Origin: Colwellia sp. C2M11
GTDB taxonomy: Bacteria; Pseudomonadota; Gammaproteobacteria; Enterobacterales; Alteromonadaceae
Assembly (NCBI RefSeq): GCF_018860915.1
Contig: NZ_JAHKQD010000055.1
Location: forward strand, 124,001-188,000
DNA length: 64,000 nt
Direction of reading: 5' to 3'
Notes under the pieces: model-generated
Told to the model about the DNA's origin: nothing
What the model saw: the letters and a program-made list of their open reading frames with translations, nothing else
Databases searched by the model: none
Position numbers and translations under genes: made by a program
Shown: positions 11,483 through 22,100 of the stretch, piece after piece
How the letters are laid out: every line of letters begins with the position of its first letter
Numbering within the stretch: the first letter of the stretch is position 1

Positions 11483-11510
11483 CTTGAAAAATATTTTACC
11501 AGTCCCATCT
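11483..11510 (+). promoter_or_regulatory. Sigma-32-type heat-shock promoter for the Hsp20 gene
   Basis: CTTGAAA at 11483-11489, a 13-base spacer, then TCCCATCT at 11503-11510. This matches the RpoH consensus (CTTGAAA, 13-15 bases, CCCCATNT) at all but one base. Transcription would begin near 11517, where a GC-richer hairpin (GTGTAG...CTACAC, 11517-11541) starts, leaving a leader of about 250 nt before the Hsp20 ATG. Confidence 0.82.
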
Positions 11511-11744
11511 TTATTAGTGTAGTCGCCGTAAGGGGCTACACAATACCAAATGGTATAACTCATTGCCTGTTCGTTAACGCCTACATTAGGTAAGAAAGGC
11601 AGCATTATTTTATCAATGAGTATTACTTTATATCACTATGTAATAGCGTATTGAAAATTTACTTTTATGCAACCTAGTTGGTAAGAGTCGCTCAATATAG
11701 AGATCAGAAGTTACAATCACTTATTGTTTAAAATAAAATTATTA

Positions 11745-11769
11745 TTGCTAATTATTAGGATATTTTATT
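11745..11769 (+). promoter_or_regulatory. ROSE-like RNA thermometer hairpin masking the Hsp20 ribosome-binding site
   Basis: TTGCTAA (11745-11751) can pair with TTAGGA (11755-11760), which carries the Shine-Dalgarno AGGA, leaving the G of TTGCT bulged. The ROSE family has a conserved U(U/C)GCU segment opposite the Shine-Dalgarno with just such a bulged G, and controls small heat-shock genes. The ATG is at 11770. The loop is three bases. Seen directly: the complementarity; inferred: temperature-sensitive melting. Confidence 0.65.
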
Positions 11770-12228
11770 ATGCGTACATCTACAGATTTCAGCCCACTTT
11801 ACCGTTCATTTATTGGTTTTGATCACTTAGCTGGCTTAATTGACAAAGCTTCACAAGCTGAAAAACAATCTTCATACCCACCATATAATGTAGAACTGCT
11901 AGCCGAAGATAAGTATAGAATTACTATGGCGGTGGCTGGTTTTAGTGAAGAAGATATTGATATCGAATCAAGAGACAACAGTCTAATTATTATTGGCACA
12001 AAAGCAATAAATAATAATTCAGAAAAACAAGCACCGAGAAAATTTTTACATCAAGGGATAGCCGAACGAAATTTTGAAAGAAAGTTTCAATTAGGTGAAC
12101 ATGTTAAAGTCATTGGTGCCTTTATGAAGGATGGTTTATTACATATTGATTTGCAAAGAGAAATACCTGAAGCGTTAAAACCAAGAAAAATTGCAATCAA
12201 TGGTAAAAGCTTACTAAGTGATAGTTAA
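11770..12228 (+). CDS. ibpA: Small heat-shock protein, IbpA/Hsp20 family
   Basis: 152 aa alpha-crystallin-type holdase that binds unfolding proteins for later refolding by DnaK/ClpB. The short N-terminal arm has the IbpA-like PLYRSFIGFDHLAGLID; the crystallin domain spans roughly residues 36-128 (YNVELLAEDKYRITMAVAGF through DGLLHIDLQREIPE). A C-terminal I-x-I-like element (RKIAINGK) follows. Control by a sigma-32-like promoter and a ROSE-like leader hairpin fits the family. Followed by a strong terminator. Confidence 0.93.
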   Translation: MRTSTDFSPLYRSFIGFDHLAGLIDKASQAEKQSSYPPYNVELLAEDKYRITMAVAGFSEEDIDIESRDNSLIIIGTKAINNNSEKQAPRKFLHQGIAERNFERKFQLGEHVKVIGAFMKDGLLHIDLQREIPEALKPRKIAINGKSLLSDS

Positions 12229-12271
12229 GCGTTTGTAATTCTCCCCTATTTCCTACTTATTTGTTATTTTT

Positions 12272-12296
12272 GCCCAGTCATTGACTGGGCTTTTTT
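12272..12296 (+). terminator. Rho-independent terminator after the Hsp20 gene
   Basis: 8-bp GC-rich stem GCCCAGTC / GACTGGGC with a 3-base loop followed by TTTTTT. Confidence 0.9.
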
Positions 12297-12387
12297 ATGT
12301 CTAGGTTATGATAATTTATGAGTTATGATTAATTGAAAAACAACAACTTGCTAAATAGTTACTGAGTAAATAACTACATCATAAAAA

Positions 12388-13518
12388 TTAAATTGAATGC
12401 TTTGTGATCACCGGCGTTGTGCAAACTACATCAGCATTCTGTGCGCGGTGTCTTAAGTAATGATCCATTAATGTTAGTGCTAACATAGCTTCAGCAATAG
12501 GTACTGCACGAATACCAACACAAGGGTCGTGTCTACCTCTAGTGATAATATCTGCTGCTTCGCCATTAGCATCAACTGTTTTACCACTAACACCAATACT
12601 AGATGTCGGCTTTAAGGCTAAATGAGCAATAATATTTTGTCCTGAAGAAATTCCACCTAAAACGCCACCAGCATGATTACTATTAAAACCTTCCGGCGTT
12701 AGCTCATCTCTATGTTCAGAGCCTTTTTGATTAACAACAGCAAAACCATCACCAATTTCGACACCTTTAACAGCATTAATACTCATTAAACCATGGGCAA
12801 TCTCTGCATCAAGTCTATCAAAAATAGGTTCGCCTAAGCCTACAGGTACATTTGTTGCAACAACACTAAGTCTTGCGCCTATAGAGTCTTTAGTACGCAT
12901 AACATCACGTAAATATTGGTCTAACTGTTCAAGCTTATTATTATCTGGAAAAAAGAACTGATTCTCTTCAACTTCATTCCAATTAATGTTTGCAAAATCA
13001 AGTGGCTTTCCTTCAGCAGTTGTTGCCGAAATAGGACCAATTTGTGTAACACAAGCTTGTATTTTCATACCAAACTTTTGCAATAAATACTTTTTAGCTA
13101 CGGCACCCGCAGCAACACGCATAGCTGTTTCTCTTGCTGACGAACGACCGCCCCCTCGATAATCGCGTAATCCATATTTTTGTGTGTAAGTATAGTCCGC
13201 ATGGCCTGGCCGAAAACTTTGCGCAATATTTCCGTAATCCTTAGAACGCTGATCTGTATTTTCAATAATAAGCCCTATAGGCGTGCCAGTCGTTTTTCCT
13301 TCAAAAACACCTGACATTATTTTAACTTTATCCGCTTCATTTCTAGCTGTAGTAAAGCGTGATTGACCTGGACGGCGTCTATCTAAGTCAATCTGTAAAT
13401 CTTCTTCACATAATTCGATTCCCGGAGGACAACCGTCAATAATGGCGCCTAGTCCTAAACCGTGACTTTCGCCAAATGAGGTGACGGTAAATAATTTTCC
13501 AAAGGTATTGCCTGACAT
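12388..13518 (-). CDS. aroC: Chorismate synthase
   Basis: 376 aa FMN-dependent enzyme converting EPSP to chorismate, the last shikimate-pathway step. All three family signatures are present: [18 protein letters not shown] near the N terminus, [18 protein letters not shown] in the middle, and [19 protein letters not shown] near residue 335. Length is slightly above the usual ~360 because of a short tail ([11 protein letters not shown]). It lies 105 bases downstream of prmB on the same strand, the usual prmB-aroC pairing. Confidence 0.98.
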   Translation of the reverse strand: MSGNTFGKLFTVTSFGESHGLGLGAIIDGCPPGIELCEEDLQIDLDRRRPGQSRFTTARNEADKVKIMSGVFEGKTTGTPIGLIIENTDQRSKDYGNIAQSFRPGHADYTYTQKYGLRDYRGGGRSSARETAMRVAAGAVAKKYLLQKFGMKIQACVTQIGPISATTAEGKPLDFANINWNEVEENQFFFPDNNKLEQLDQYLRDVMRTKDSIGARLSVVATNVPVGLGEPIFDRLDAEIAHGLMSINAVKGVEIGDGFAVVNQKGSEHRDELTPEGFNSNHAGGVLGGISSGQNIIAHLALKPTSSIGVSGKTVDANGEAADIITRGRHDPCVGIRAVPIAEAMLALTLMDHYLRHRAQNADVVCTTPVITKHSI

Positions 13519-13623
13519 TTTAGCTCCAAGATCTATTTCTTATTTTACAAATATATGAATTTATACTGCTAATTTCTAATATTAACTCACTAATATTAAT
13601 TACTTAAACTAGCTTAGTACTAT

Positions 13624-14571
13624 TTAATTTATTGAATCGTGTTTTAAAGCAGCAACGAAAACATCTGAAAACTCAATCAACTGCGCTTTCGTTAACATAA
13701 AAACACCATGCCCGCCTCGTTCAAAATCAAGCCAAGTAAAAGGAACATCTGGATATAGGGCTTTAACATGAACTTCTGAGTTTCCTACTTCACAAAAAAG
13801 TAATCCTTCATCGTTAAGGTGGTTAGCACTCTCAGCTAAAATAACACGAACAATATCTAAACCATCTTCCCCACAACCTAAGCCCATTTCAGGCTCATGA
13901 TGATATTCTTGCGGTAAGCTATCAATATCTTGTTGATCAACATAAGGTGGATTGCTGACAATTAAATCATAACTTTGCCCTTCAACCCCAGAAAATATAT
14001 CAGACTGAATTGGAATAACTTGTTCACAAAGGCCATGATTTTCTATATTTATTTGAGCAACATTCAACGCATCTATAGATAGATCAACTGCATCAATTTC
14101 ACTTTCGTCAAAATAACTAGCACAAGCAATTGCTATACAACCACTACCGGTACATAAATCTAAAATACGCTTAGGTGGATTGTTTTGCGCAATATAAGGT
14201 GAAAATTTAGTTTCAATTAATTCACCAATCGGTGAACGAGGGATTAATACACGTTCATCAACATAAAAAGGTAGTTGGGCAAAGTAAGCCACATTCGTAA
14301 TGTAAGCAACAGGGATTTGCTCTTCAATACGACGAGTAAACAAACCCAAAATATCTACTTTTTCAGTTTCAATCAAACGACATGACATAATACTGTCGTC
14401 AGTATCATTAGGTAAAGACAAAGCATACATAACTAATATATAAGCATCGTTAAAAGCATTATCGCTACCATGGCCATAAAACAACTCTGCTTGATTAAAT
14501 AACGTTGCTCCATATCGGCAATAATCAGCGATTGTGTGAAGTTGGCTCGTTACGGCGGTGAACTTACTCAT
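13624..14571 (-). CDS. prmB: Ribosomal protein L3 N5-glutamine methyltransferase
   Basis: 315 aa SAM-dependent methyltransferase for the conserved Gln of L3. The SAM-binding motif ILDLCTGSGCIAIACA is at about residue 140 and the substrate-glutamine motif SNPPYV near residue 205. The N-terminal helical domain (1-95) is typical of the PrmB/HemK group. Placement upstream of aroC and divergent from smrB (as in E. coli) separates it from prmC. Confidence 0.95.
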   Translation of the reverse strand: MSKFTAVTSQLHTIADYCRYGATLFNQAELFYGHGSDNAFNDAYILVMYALSLPNDTDDSIMSCRLIETEKVDILGLFTRRIEEQIPVAYITNVAYFAQLPFYVDERVLIPRSPIGELIETKFSPYIAQNNPPKRILDLCTGSGCIAIACASYFDESEIDAVDLSIDALNVAQINIENHGLCEQVIPIQSDIFSGVEGQSYDLIVSNPPYVDQQDIDSLPQEYHHEPEMGLGCGEDGLDIVRVILAESANHLNDEGLLFCEVGNSEVHVKALYPDVPFTWLDFERGGHGVFMLTKAQLIEFSDVFVAALKHDSIN

Positions 14572-14706
14572 TTTTAGTTCCTAAAACCTTTAAGTTTTCT
14601 GTATACTCTACATTCTTTAGAATGTATGCATCATCAATTACGTTTGTTTGATTATAATTCATTACATTCATCTCTTGTAAAGATTAACTGATATTTTTAA
14701 ACTGCC

Positions 14707-15288
14707 ATGATAAAAATGAAAGATATATTTCAAAAATCAAACGACAACGTGGAAGAAAAGTTGTTTCAACAAGCCATTGGCAAGGTGAAACCTTTAAAGG
14801 TGGACACAATACACTTTGATAAAAAGCTCAGCAAGCCAAAAAGTAAATATCAGCTAAAAAATTCGCTACAAAGTACGTTACAACACAAAAACAAAGCCCA
14901 TGCACAATTTCATTTTTCTGATGAGTTTGAACCCAATTTAAATAAACAGGGGCCAATGAAATATGTACGCGCCGATGTTGACAGTTTTGAAGCTAAGAAT
15001 TTACGACGTAGTGTATACAAACCTGATTTAATTTTAGATCTACATGGTTTAGATCAACATCAAGCCAAGCAAGAAATAGCTGCATTACTCTATGCTTGTC
15101 AAAAAGAACATGCGCAATGCGTTTGTATTATTCATGGTCTTGGTTCAAAGATATTAAAAAATAAAGTTCCTCATTGGTTAGTGCAACACCCTGATGTAAT
15201 GGCATTTCACCAAGCGCCTTTAGAATGGGGTGGTAATGGCGCTTTATTAGCTCTTATTGAACTCAAAGATAAATTTACAAGAATGTAA
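14707..15288 (+). CDS. smrB: SmrB, ribosome-rescue endonuclease
   Basis: 193 aa with a C-terminal Smr domain. SmrB cleaves mRNA at collided ribosomes. The DLHGL motif (LILDLHGLDQHQAKQE) and HGLGSKILKNKVP (GxG-type loop) are present, as is HFSDEFEPNLNKQGP upstream of the domain, shared with E. coli SmrB. The start is ATG at 14707, with a second ATG at 14716. The order smrB-prmB-aroC, with smrB divergent, is as in E. coli. Confidence 0.93.
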   Translation: MIKMKDIFQKSNDNVEEKLFQQAIGKVKPLKVDTIHFDKKLSKPKSKYQLKNSLQSTLQHKNKAHAQFHFSDEFEPNLNKQGPMKYVRADVDSFEAKNLRRSVYKPDLILDLHGLDQHQAKQEIAALLYACQKEHAQCVCIIHGLGSKILKNKVPHWLVQHPDVMAFHQAPLEWGGNGALLALIELKDKFTRM

Positions 15289-15321
15289 TATATCGATTCA
15301 GCTAACTTACGCTAATAACAA

Positions 15322-15864
15322 CTAAAAAAATTCCTCACTGTAAAGCTCTGCATTTTCTGGTGATACCATACCGACTAATTCACCATGCATTTTTTCAATA
15401 TCATAATCAATTATCGCTATTGTTCCTGTCGCAAAAAGTGGCATATTGCTCGAATTAGTTAACTCGGCAACAAAATAACTAACAAAAGGCATATGCGAAA
15501 CAAATAAGACACCTTGTTTTTTATCTAGAGTTGTCTCTTTATTAAAAGAACCAATATCTTTAATGAAGCCATCAATAAAATCATGCACTTGCTGCGGGTT
15601 ACCTGAAGGCGTAATTAAATTAAGTGTTTCAGGCATGAGTCCACTATTAATTGCCATTTCAGGTATAGCTTCAATAACATTCGCACACGTCTGCTGAGCT
15701 CTAAGATAAGGGCTAACAAACACTTTCACTTGCGATAATTTTCGGTGTGCTAACCACGCTCCCATTTTGGTAGTTTCAATAATGCCTACTTTTGTTAACG
15801 GTCTAACTGAGTCTTCAGTGTCAGTATTTGCAGCCTCTCCATGGCGCATGATAAAAATATGCAT
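15322..15864 (-). CDS. sixA: Phosphohistidine phosphatase SixA
   Basis: 180 aa histidine-phosphatase superfamily protein that dephosphorylates phosphohistidine proteins such as HPt domains or the PTSNtr component NPr. The RHG catalytic motif is at the start (IFIMRHGEAANTD); the second histidine lies in GVLFVSHMPFVSYF. Length is about 20 residues longer than E. coli SixA (161), mostly a longer middle. Convergent with smrB, divergent from the M16 protease. Confidence 0.9.
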   Translation of the reverse strand: MHIFIMRHGEAANTDTEDSVRPLTKVGIIETTKMGAWLAHRKLSQVKVFVSPYLRAQQTCANVIEAIPEMAINSGLMPETLNLITPSGNPQQVHDFIDGFIKDIGSFNKETTLDKKQGVLFVSHMPFVSYFVAELTNSSNMPLFATGTIAIIDYDIEKMHGELVGMVSPENAELYSEEFF

Positions 15865-16062
15865 TTATTCTCCAGTTTATCGAGTAGATAAACTTACCCT
15901 TATTGTCTTTATTTTGGCTATAGTAATGGTAATAGAATATAAATCAACTGTTAAGAATAAATTAGACTCTACTTATTTCATAAGGTACTTTAAAGGCTGC
16001 CAATTAATAAAAAAACAGCTCAATTTAAAAAAGAGTTCTCAAGCTAATTTAGGAGCTGCAAC

Positions 16063-18873
16063 TTGAAGCAAAGTCCAAATGATTTAAAAAAATACCAACC
16101 ACTTACTTTGGACAATGGTCTACGCGTTTTGCTGATTAATAATGCAGAGTCTGAAAAGTCTGCCGCTGCATTAGCGGTAAATGCAGGGCATTTTAATGAT
16201 CCACAAACAAGGCAAGGTTTAGCTCACTTCTTAGAGCATATGTTATTTTTAGGTACACGTAAGTTTCCTGATGGTAGTGAGTATCAAAAATTTATTAACC
16301 AACATGGCGGCAGTAACAATGCTTGGACTGCAACTGAGCACACTTGTTTCTACTTCGATATCCAACATCAATATTTTACCGAAGCATTAGAGCGCTTCAG
16401 TCAGTTTTTTATTTCACCGTTACTTTCCGATGACTTTGTTGTCACAGAACGAAAAAACATTGAAGCTGAATTTAAATTAAAACTAAAGGATGATGTTCGA
16501 CGGTTATATGACGTACATAAAGAAACAATTAATCAACACCACCCATTTTCAAAATTTTCTGTCGGAAATTTAGATACACTTGCAGATAGAAATAATGAAT
16601 CAATAAGTAAGGAAATCAACGCTTTTTTCAATCAATATTACCAAGCAAGTTCTATGACACTTGCCATTGAAGGGCCACAACCTTTAGCTGAATTACAACA
16701 CTTAGCCGAAAGCATGTTCAGTGGCATTCAAAACAATAGCCAACCATTAAATAAAATTACTGAGCCGTTATATCTATCTGAACATCAAGGTATACAAATA
16801 GATGTGCAGCCGGTAAAGAATGAACATCAATTAATTATCAGTTTTGCAATGGAAAGTATTGATAAATATTATCAAGATAAACCTGAATCTATCTTAGCTT
16901 ATTTAATTGGACATGAAGGTAAAGGCAGTATTTTATCAGCACTAAAAAAAACACAATGGGCGATGAATTTAACCGCAGGCTCTGGCATTAATGGCTCTAA
17001 CTTTAAAGATTTTAACGTCAGCATTAGTTTAACTGAATTAGGTGAAGCACATATTAATGAAATTATTAGCCTTGTTTTCTCCTATATTGGTTTGTTGAAA
17101 TCCACAAAAATCCCTTGCTACTACTATAAAGAAAAACAAACCATTGCTGAACTCGCTTTTATTTACCATGAAAAGTGCCCCCCGCTCGATAATGTAAGCC
17201 AATTGGTCATTAATATGCAGCATTATCCGGCTAAAGACTATATTTTTGGTGACTACATCATGTCAGGTATGAGTCATAAAAATGTTAATCATTTACTTAA
17301 TTATTTGAATGCAGACAATGTACGCATTATTCACGTTAGCCAAAACAACCGTTTTTCTAAAACCAGTACTTGGTATCAAGTTCCTTATCATGTCACTAAA
17401 ATAGAAAAGCACCTATTAACTCGTTGGCATAACCTATCAACACCAACCAGTGAAGCTTTTCAGGAAAATAAGGCTCTATATCTCCCTAAAGAAAACCCTT
17501 ACATTACAGGTAAACCACAAATTTTTGATAATAATAATGATAAAAAACACCCGACAAAAATTGAAGACTCTAATGGCTTAGTTGTATGGTATCAACAAGA
17601 CACAACCTTTAAAGTCCCCAAAGGGTATATATATGTTGGTATAGATTCACCTTGCTCAATAGAGAGTATAGAGAATATTGCCATGACGCGGTTATTTGTC
17701 GACTTATTCACCAATACCGTAATCGAAGAAAATTATGATGCAGAGCTTGCCTCTATTCACTATCATTTATATGCTCATCAAGGTGGTATGACGTTACAAA
17801 TATCAGGATTTAGTGAAAATCAGCCTAAATTATTAGAGAAACTTATATACCGCTTAAAGCATCATTATATCACTCAAGACGATTTCAATTTATTTAAAAA
17901 ACAATTAATCAATCATTGGGAAAATAGCAATAAGAGTAAATCTATTTCACAATTATTTTCCACATTAAGTTCATTGATGCAACCAAACAACCCAACGTCA
18001 GCCAATTTAGCACAGGCTTTAACTCACATTTCCTTTGCCCATTATCAAGCCTATAGTAAAAAGCTTTTCGAAAAAGTTACCCTAGAAGTACTTATCCATG
18101 GTAATTGGCTAATGGAACATGCTAATGAGATAGTCGCTAACATTAAACGCGCATTTAATCACAATTATCATGCTGGCTATTCAGTTCTTTGCCCTGTTGT
18201 TGATATATCCAATACAGAAACGCTTGTACTCCCAATAACCATACCGGAACATGATCATGCAACCGTAGTGTACGCCCCATTAGAAACGAGAAATAATCAC
18301 TCAATTGCTTTAGCCATGATAACTAGTCACCTATTATCTCCTTTATTCTTTCAAGAGATGCGCACAAATAAACAATATGGTTATTTAGTCGGTGTTGGTT
18401 ATGTTCCAATAAATCGCTATCCAGGCATTGCCTTTTACATTCAGTCGCCACATACCGATGCAATTACCTTAACGCAGGCTATTGATCGCTTCATTAATGA
18501 AAGTGTTGAAACAATAACAAGCATCTCTCCAGATGACTGGACACACCTTATTCAAGGTCTAGCTGGACAGTTGCAAGAAAAAGATAATAACTTAAGAATA
18601 AAAAGTCAGCGATTCTGGGCAGCTATTTGCAATAAAGATGTACACTTTTCACATATTAAACAACTTATCAACGTTATTTTAAGTATAAAGTTTGAAGAAA
18701 TAATAACCTTTATTCAGGCTCAATTGATGACTATTTCCCACCCTGACAGAATCATTCTTATGTCTACACCAACAAATGAACCTGAATTCACGCAAAAAAT
18801 AGAAGCAAAATTAAAGAGAAAAAATATAATAACACCTAACTACTTCACTAAAAAAAGTAAAAGAAAATATTAA
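16063..18873 (+). CDS. Insulinase/pitrilysin-family zinc protease (M16A)
   Basis: 936 aa metallopeptidase. The inverted zinc motif HFLEH (GLAHFLEHMLFLGTRKFPDG) sits near residue 47, with the distal Glu in ERKNIEAEFKLK about 75 residues later. The second half carries the pitrilysin substrate-binding R/Y pair region (EMRTNKQYGYLVGVGY). The start is TTG at 16063, supported by AGGAG at 16051-16055, seven bases upstream; no better ATG is available. No signal peptide is visible, unlike periplasmic E. coli Ptr, so a cytoplasmic location is likely. Probably degrades short peptides. Confidence 0.92.
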   Translation: MKQSPNDLKKYQPLTLDNGLRVLLINNAESEKSAAALAVNAGHFNDPQTRQGLAHFLEHMLFLGTRKFPDGSEYQKFINQHGGSNNAWTATEHTCFYFDIQHQYFTEALERFSQFFISPLLSDDFVVTERKNIEAEFKLKLKDDVRRLYDVHKETINQHHPFSKFSVGNLDTLADRNNESISKEINAFFNQYYQASSMTLAIEGPQPLAELQHLAESMFSGIQNNSQPLNKITEPLYLSEHQGIQIDVQPVKNEHQLIISFAMESIDKYYQDKPESILAYLIGHEGKGSILSALKKTQWAMNLTAGSGINGSNFKDFNVSISLTELGEAHINEIISLVFSYIGLLKSTKIPCYYYKEKQTIAELAFIYHEKCPPLDNVSQLVINMQHYPAKDYIFGDYIMSGMSHKNVNHLLNYLNADNVRIIHVSQNNRFSKTSTWYQVPYHVTKIEKHLLTRWHNLSTPTSEAFQENKALYLPKENPYITGKPQIFDNNNDKKHPTKIEDSNGLVVWYQQDTTFKVPKGYIYVGIDSPCSIESIENIAMTRLFVDLFTNTVIEENYDAELASIHYHLYAHQGGMTLQISGFSENQPKLLEKLIYRLKHHYITQDDFNLFKKQLINHWENSNKSKSISQLFSTLSSLMQPNNPTSANLAQALTHISFAHYQAYSKKLFEKVTLEVLIHGNWLMEHANEIVANIKRAFNHNYHAGYSVLCPVVDISNTETLVLPITIPEHDHATVVYAPLETRNNHSIALAMITSHLLSPLFFQEMRTNKQYGYLVGVGYVPINRYPGIAFYIQSPHTDAITLTQAIDRFINESVETITSISPDDWTHLIQGLAGQLQEKDNNLRIKSQRFWAAICNKDVHFSHIKQLINVILSIKFEEIITFIQAQLMTISHPDRIILMSTPTNEPEFTQKIEAKLKRKNIITPNYFTKKSKRKY

Positions 18874-19117
18874 CACTACCGATATAAATTTATGAGTAGA
18901 TAATAAGCAGTATTTAAAACAATTAAAGAGAAAAGTTGACTTAAAGCGGTGCATGATTTTTAATGGTACAAACCTTATTTTTCTTTTTTTGTATAAAAAA
19001 CAATAATGTTTTATATCTCTTTTACTTTAAATCAAACTAGGTTGTACTGTGCTGCCATATTTTTTTACATTTATTGCTATTATAACCTTGTATTTAATTG
19101 CCGATAAAATACCGCGA

Positions 19118-22100
19118 ATGGTTATTATAAAAAAGTTTATCAGCAGCCTTTTACTCGCAATCCTATCGATAAATAGTTATACAGCTAACGCATTACCAAG
19201 CAGCCAATCGGTTGCTCAAAGCACTTTAAGTAATAACTTCCTCAAGTTTAACCAATTATCAACGTCAGACGGTTTATCAAACTCCAATGTATTTAATATC
19301 ACCCAAGACCATCAGGGGTTTATCTGGTTTGCCACAGAAGATGGTTTAAACCGTTTTGACGGTAATAATATTGTTGTCTACAGACATAACACTAAAGATA
19401 AACACTCTATTGCTGATAATATTATTCGAAAAATATTCATTGATAGTGAGAAAACACTCTGGGTTGGTACTGAAAATGGCTTAAGCCGTTATAATTATGA
19501 GCTCGATAACTTCAATAACTTTGTTCATGAAGAGCAAAATAATTTATCACTCAAAGATAACGTTATTTGGGATATCTATCAAAATAAGCGCAGCTCGGCA
19601 CAAGGTGGCCAAAGTGAGTCGTTATTATGGATTGCAACAACTCAAGGATTACAAACGTTGTCGGTCAAAACACCAGTTAAAGAGATAGCTTTCGACCCCA
19701 TTTACATCCGGAATTACAACGAATTATTTAAAGAAATAAAAACGATATTCCAAGACAATGCAGGTACATATTGGCTTGGTAGTTATGATAAAGGCATTCA
19801 TTTACTCAGTAAAAATCTCAATTATATCGGATCCCTTAATAAACAAAATAAACATAACTTATCAATTACTGCCACTGCCTTATTTGATATGAAAACTATT
19901 GACAATCAATACTGGTTAGCCACAGATAATGGCTTATATATTGTTGATGACCGTTACCAATTAATTTCACATTTAACCACAACTAAACAAGATGTTAATG
20001 ATCAGCAAGTATTATTGTCTAATAATGTCAGAGCCATTGCTCAATATGATGAAAGCCACATTTGGTTAGCTACTCACAATGGTTTAAATACAATTAACTT
20101 ATTAAATAGACAAATTCAAAGCTATCAAAGCAGCCCAAAATCAACGTCTATCAGTGACAACTGGTTAATGGATATATATCGTGATAACAATAATAATATG
20201 TGGCTTGCCAGTTATGGCGGTGGTGTAAACCAATATTCAGCATTGAAAGATTTTATTTATCATGGTTTAGCCAGAGATAATGGTCAAGGTTATCGTGTTG
20301 AGTCTTTTGCAGAGAGCTCTGACGGCACTATATGGTTATCTACTGAAAAAAATGGTTTATTTAGCTTATCTAAAACAAAAGTATTAGCTAAAAGTAAACT
20401 AAATTTAAATGAAAATATTTGGCAGGTTTTCTCAGCTAATGATGATGAGCTTTTTCTCAGAACAGAAAGTGGCAAGCTCTATCAGTATGATATTAATAAA
20501 AATAGCGTAACGGAACATAAAGCTTGGTTCAATGAGTCAAACCACCCTGTTGAAAACTTTGTCGTAAAAATAAAAGACAGCCTTTGGTACCTTAACAGCA
20601 AAAACTTTCTAGCTGAATATCACATAGCGCAAAAAACATTTACTGTTTATCCAACCCTAAATAAAAGTCAATTCATTAACTTTCAAGTTAATGGCGATAA
20701 ATTATTTCTGTTATCAACAAAAAATCAAGCTTTTATCTTTGATACAAATGAATATTCTTATCAAAAAACCAGTAAAAAGTTAACTGACATCATTAATAAT
20801 AGTTTAATCAATAACATTTGGATGCAAAATAATAATGTTCTATTAGGCACAGAGTCACAAGGGTTAACTGTATTCAATGAAAAAAAAACATATACTTTCA
20901 ATGAAAATAATGGCTTACAAAATAACTATATCGCATCACTATTAGTTGATAGCAATGACAATATTTGGGTAGCAACAAACACAAGTATAAACGCAATATC
21001 ACTGGCAACAGAAAAAGTAATAAAATTTGATGTAGACTTCGATATTAATACCCCTGAATTCCAAGAATCTGCGGCCTTTAAATCAAGTAATGGCGATATG
21101 TTTTTTGGTAGCCCCAATGGATTTTATCAATTTAACCCTGATGAATTATTAAAAATAGAACAAAACATTACTGCACCAATATTTACCAACCTTTATGTTG
21201 CTAACAAAAAAGTACCAATAAAAGTAGATGAGGCTGAATTAACCAATACTCATGCTCCTTTTACCTTAAAAAAACAGCTAAATGCTTTAAGCTTGCTCGA
21301 ATTAGCCTACAAACAATCCCCTATCAGCTTTGAGTTTGTCTCTCCTAACGCAAAACTTAATAATCAAATCCGTTACAAGTATAGATTAGTTGAACTAGAG
21401 ACTGAATGGATTGATGCTTCTCTTAATACAGGAAGATATAACAACCGCGCTACGTACACTAACTTAAGCCCGGGTAATTATATATTTGAAGTACAAGCCT
21501 TTGATGTTCATTCCCCTCAAAAAACGAAAATCAGTCGATTACATGTACGAATTTTACCTCCATGGTGGTTATCAGCAAGCATGATAGCCGTTTATGCTTT
21601 TATTTCTTTTTTATTTTTAACTTATATATTTCAACAGTATAAAAACAAGAAACACTATAATTCTCAAATAAAAGAAAGTGAAGAACGTTTAAAACTCTCA
21701 CTTTGGGGAAGTGGTGATGAAATGTGGGATTGGAATATTATCACTGATAAAATTTATCGCTCTAATATTTGGGGAGTCTTGGACTTCCCACAAGATGGAA
21801 CTCGAAATAAAAGTGCGCAAAAACATCACAATGGTAGTAAAGCTACTAACATACATCAACATGACATTGAGAGAGTAAAAAAGGCCCTCGCCGATCATGT
21901 TTCTGAAAAAACAGAGCATTTTGAAGCAACCTACCGAGTTAAAGATAAATACAATCAATGGATTTGGATTTTAGATCGAGGGAAAATAGTTGAACGTGAT
22001 GAAAAAAATAATCCTTCACGTATGACTGGTACACTTAAGGATATAAGTAAACTTAAAAAAACGGAAGAAAGTTTAAAATTATTTGCTAAATGTATTCAAA

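Noticed and set aside
15767..16066. Plus-strand 99-codon frame before the M16 protease
   Set aside because: Antisense to the sixA start and low-complexity at its end; it also ends exactly at the TTG of the protease. No family pattern.
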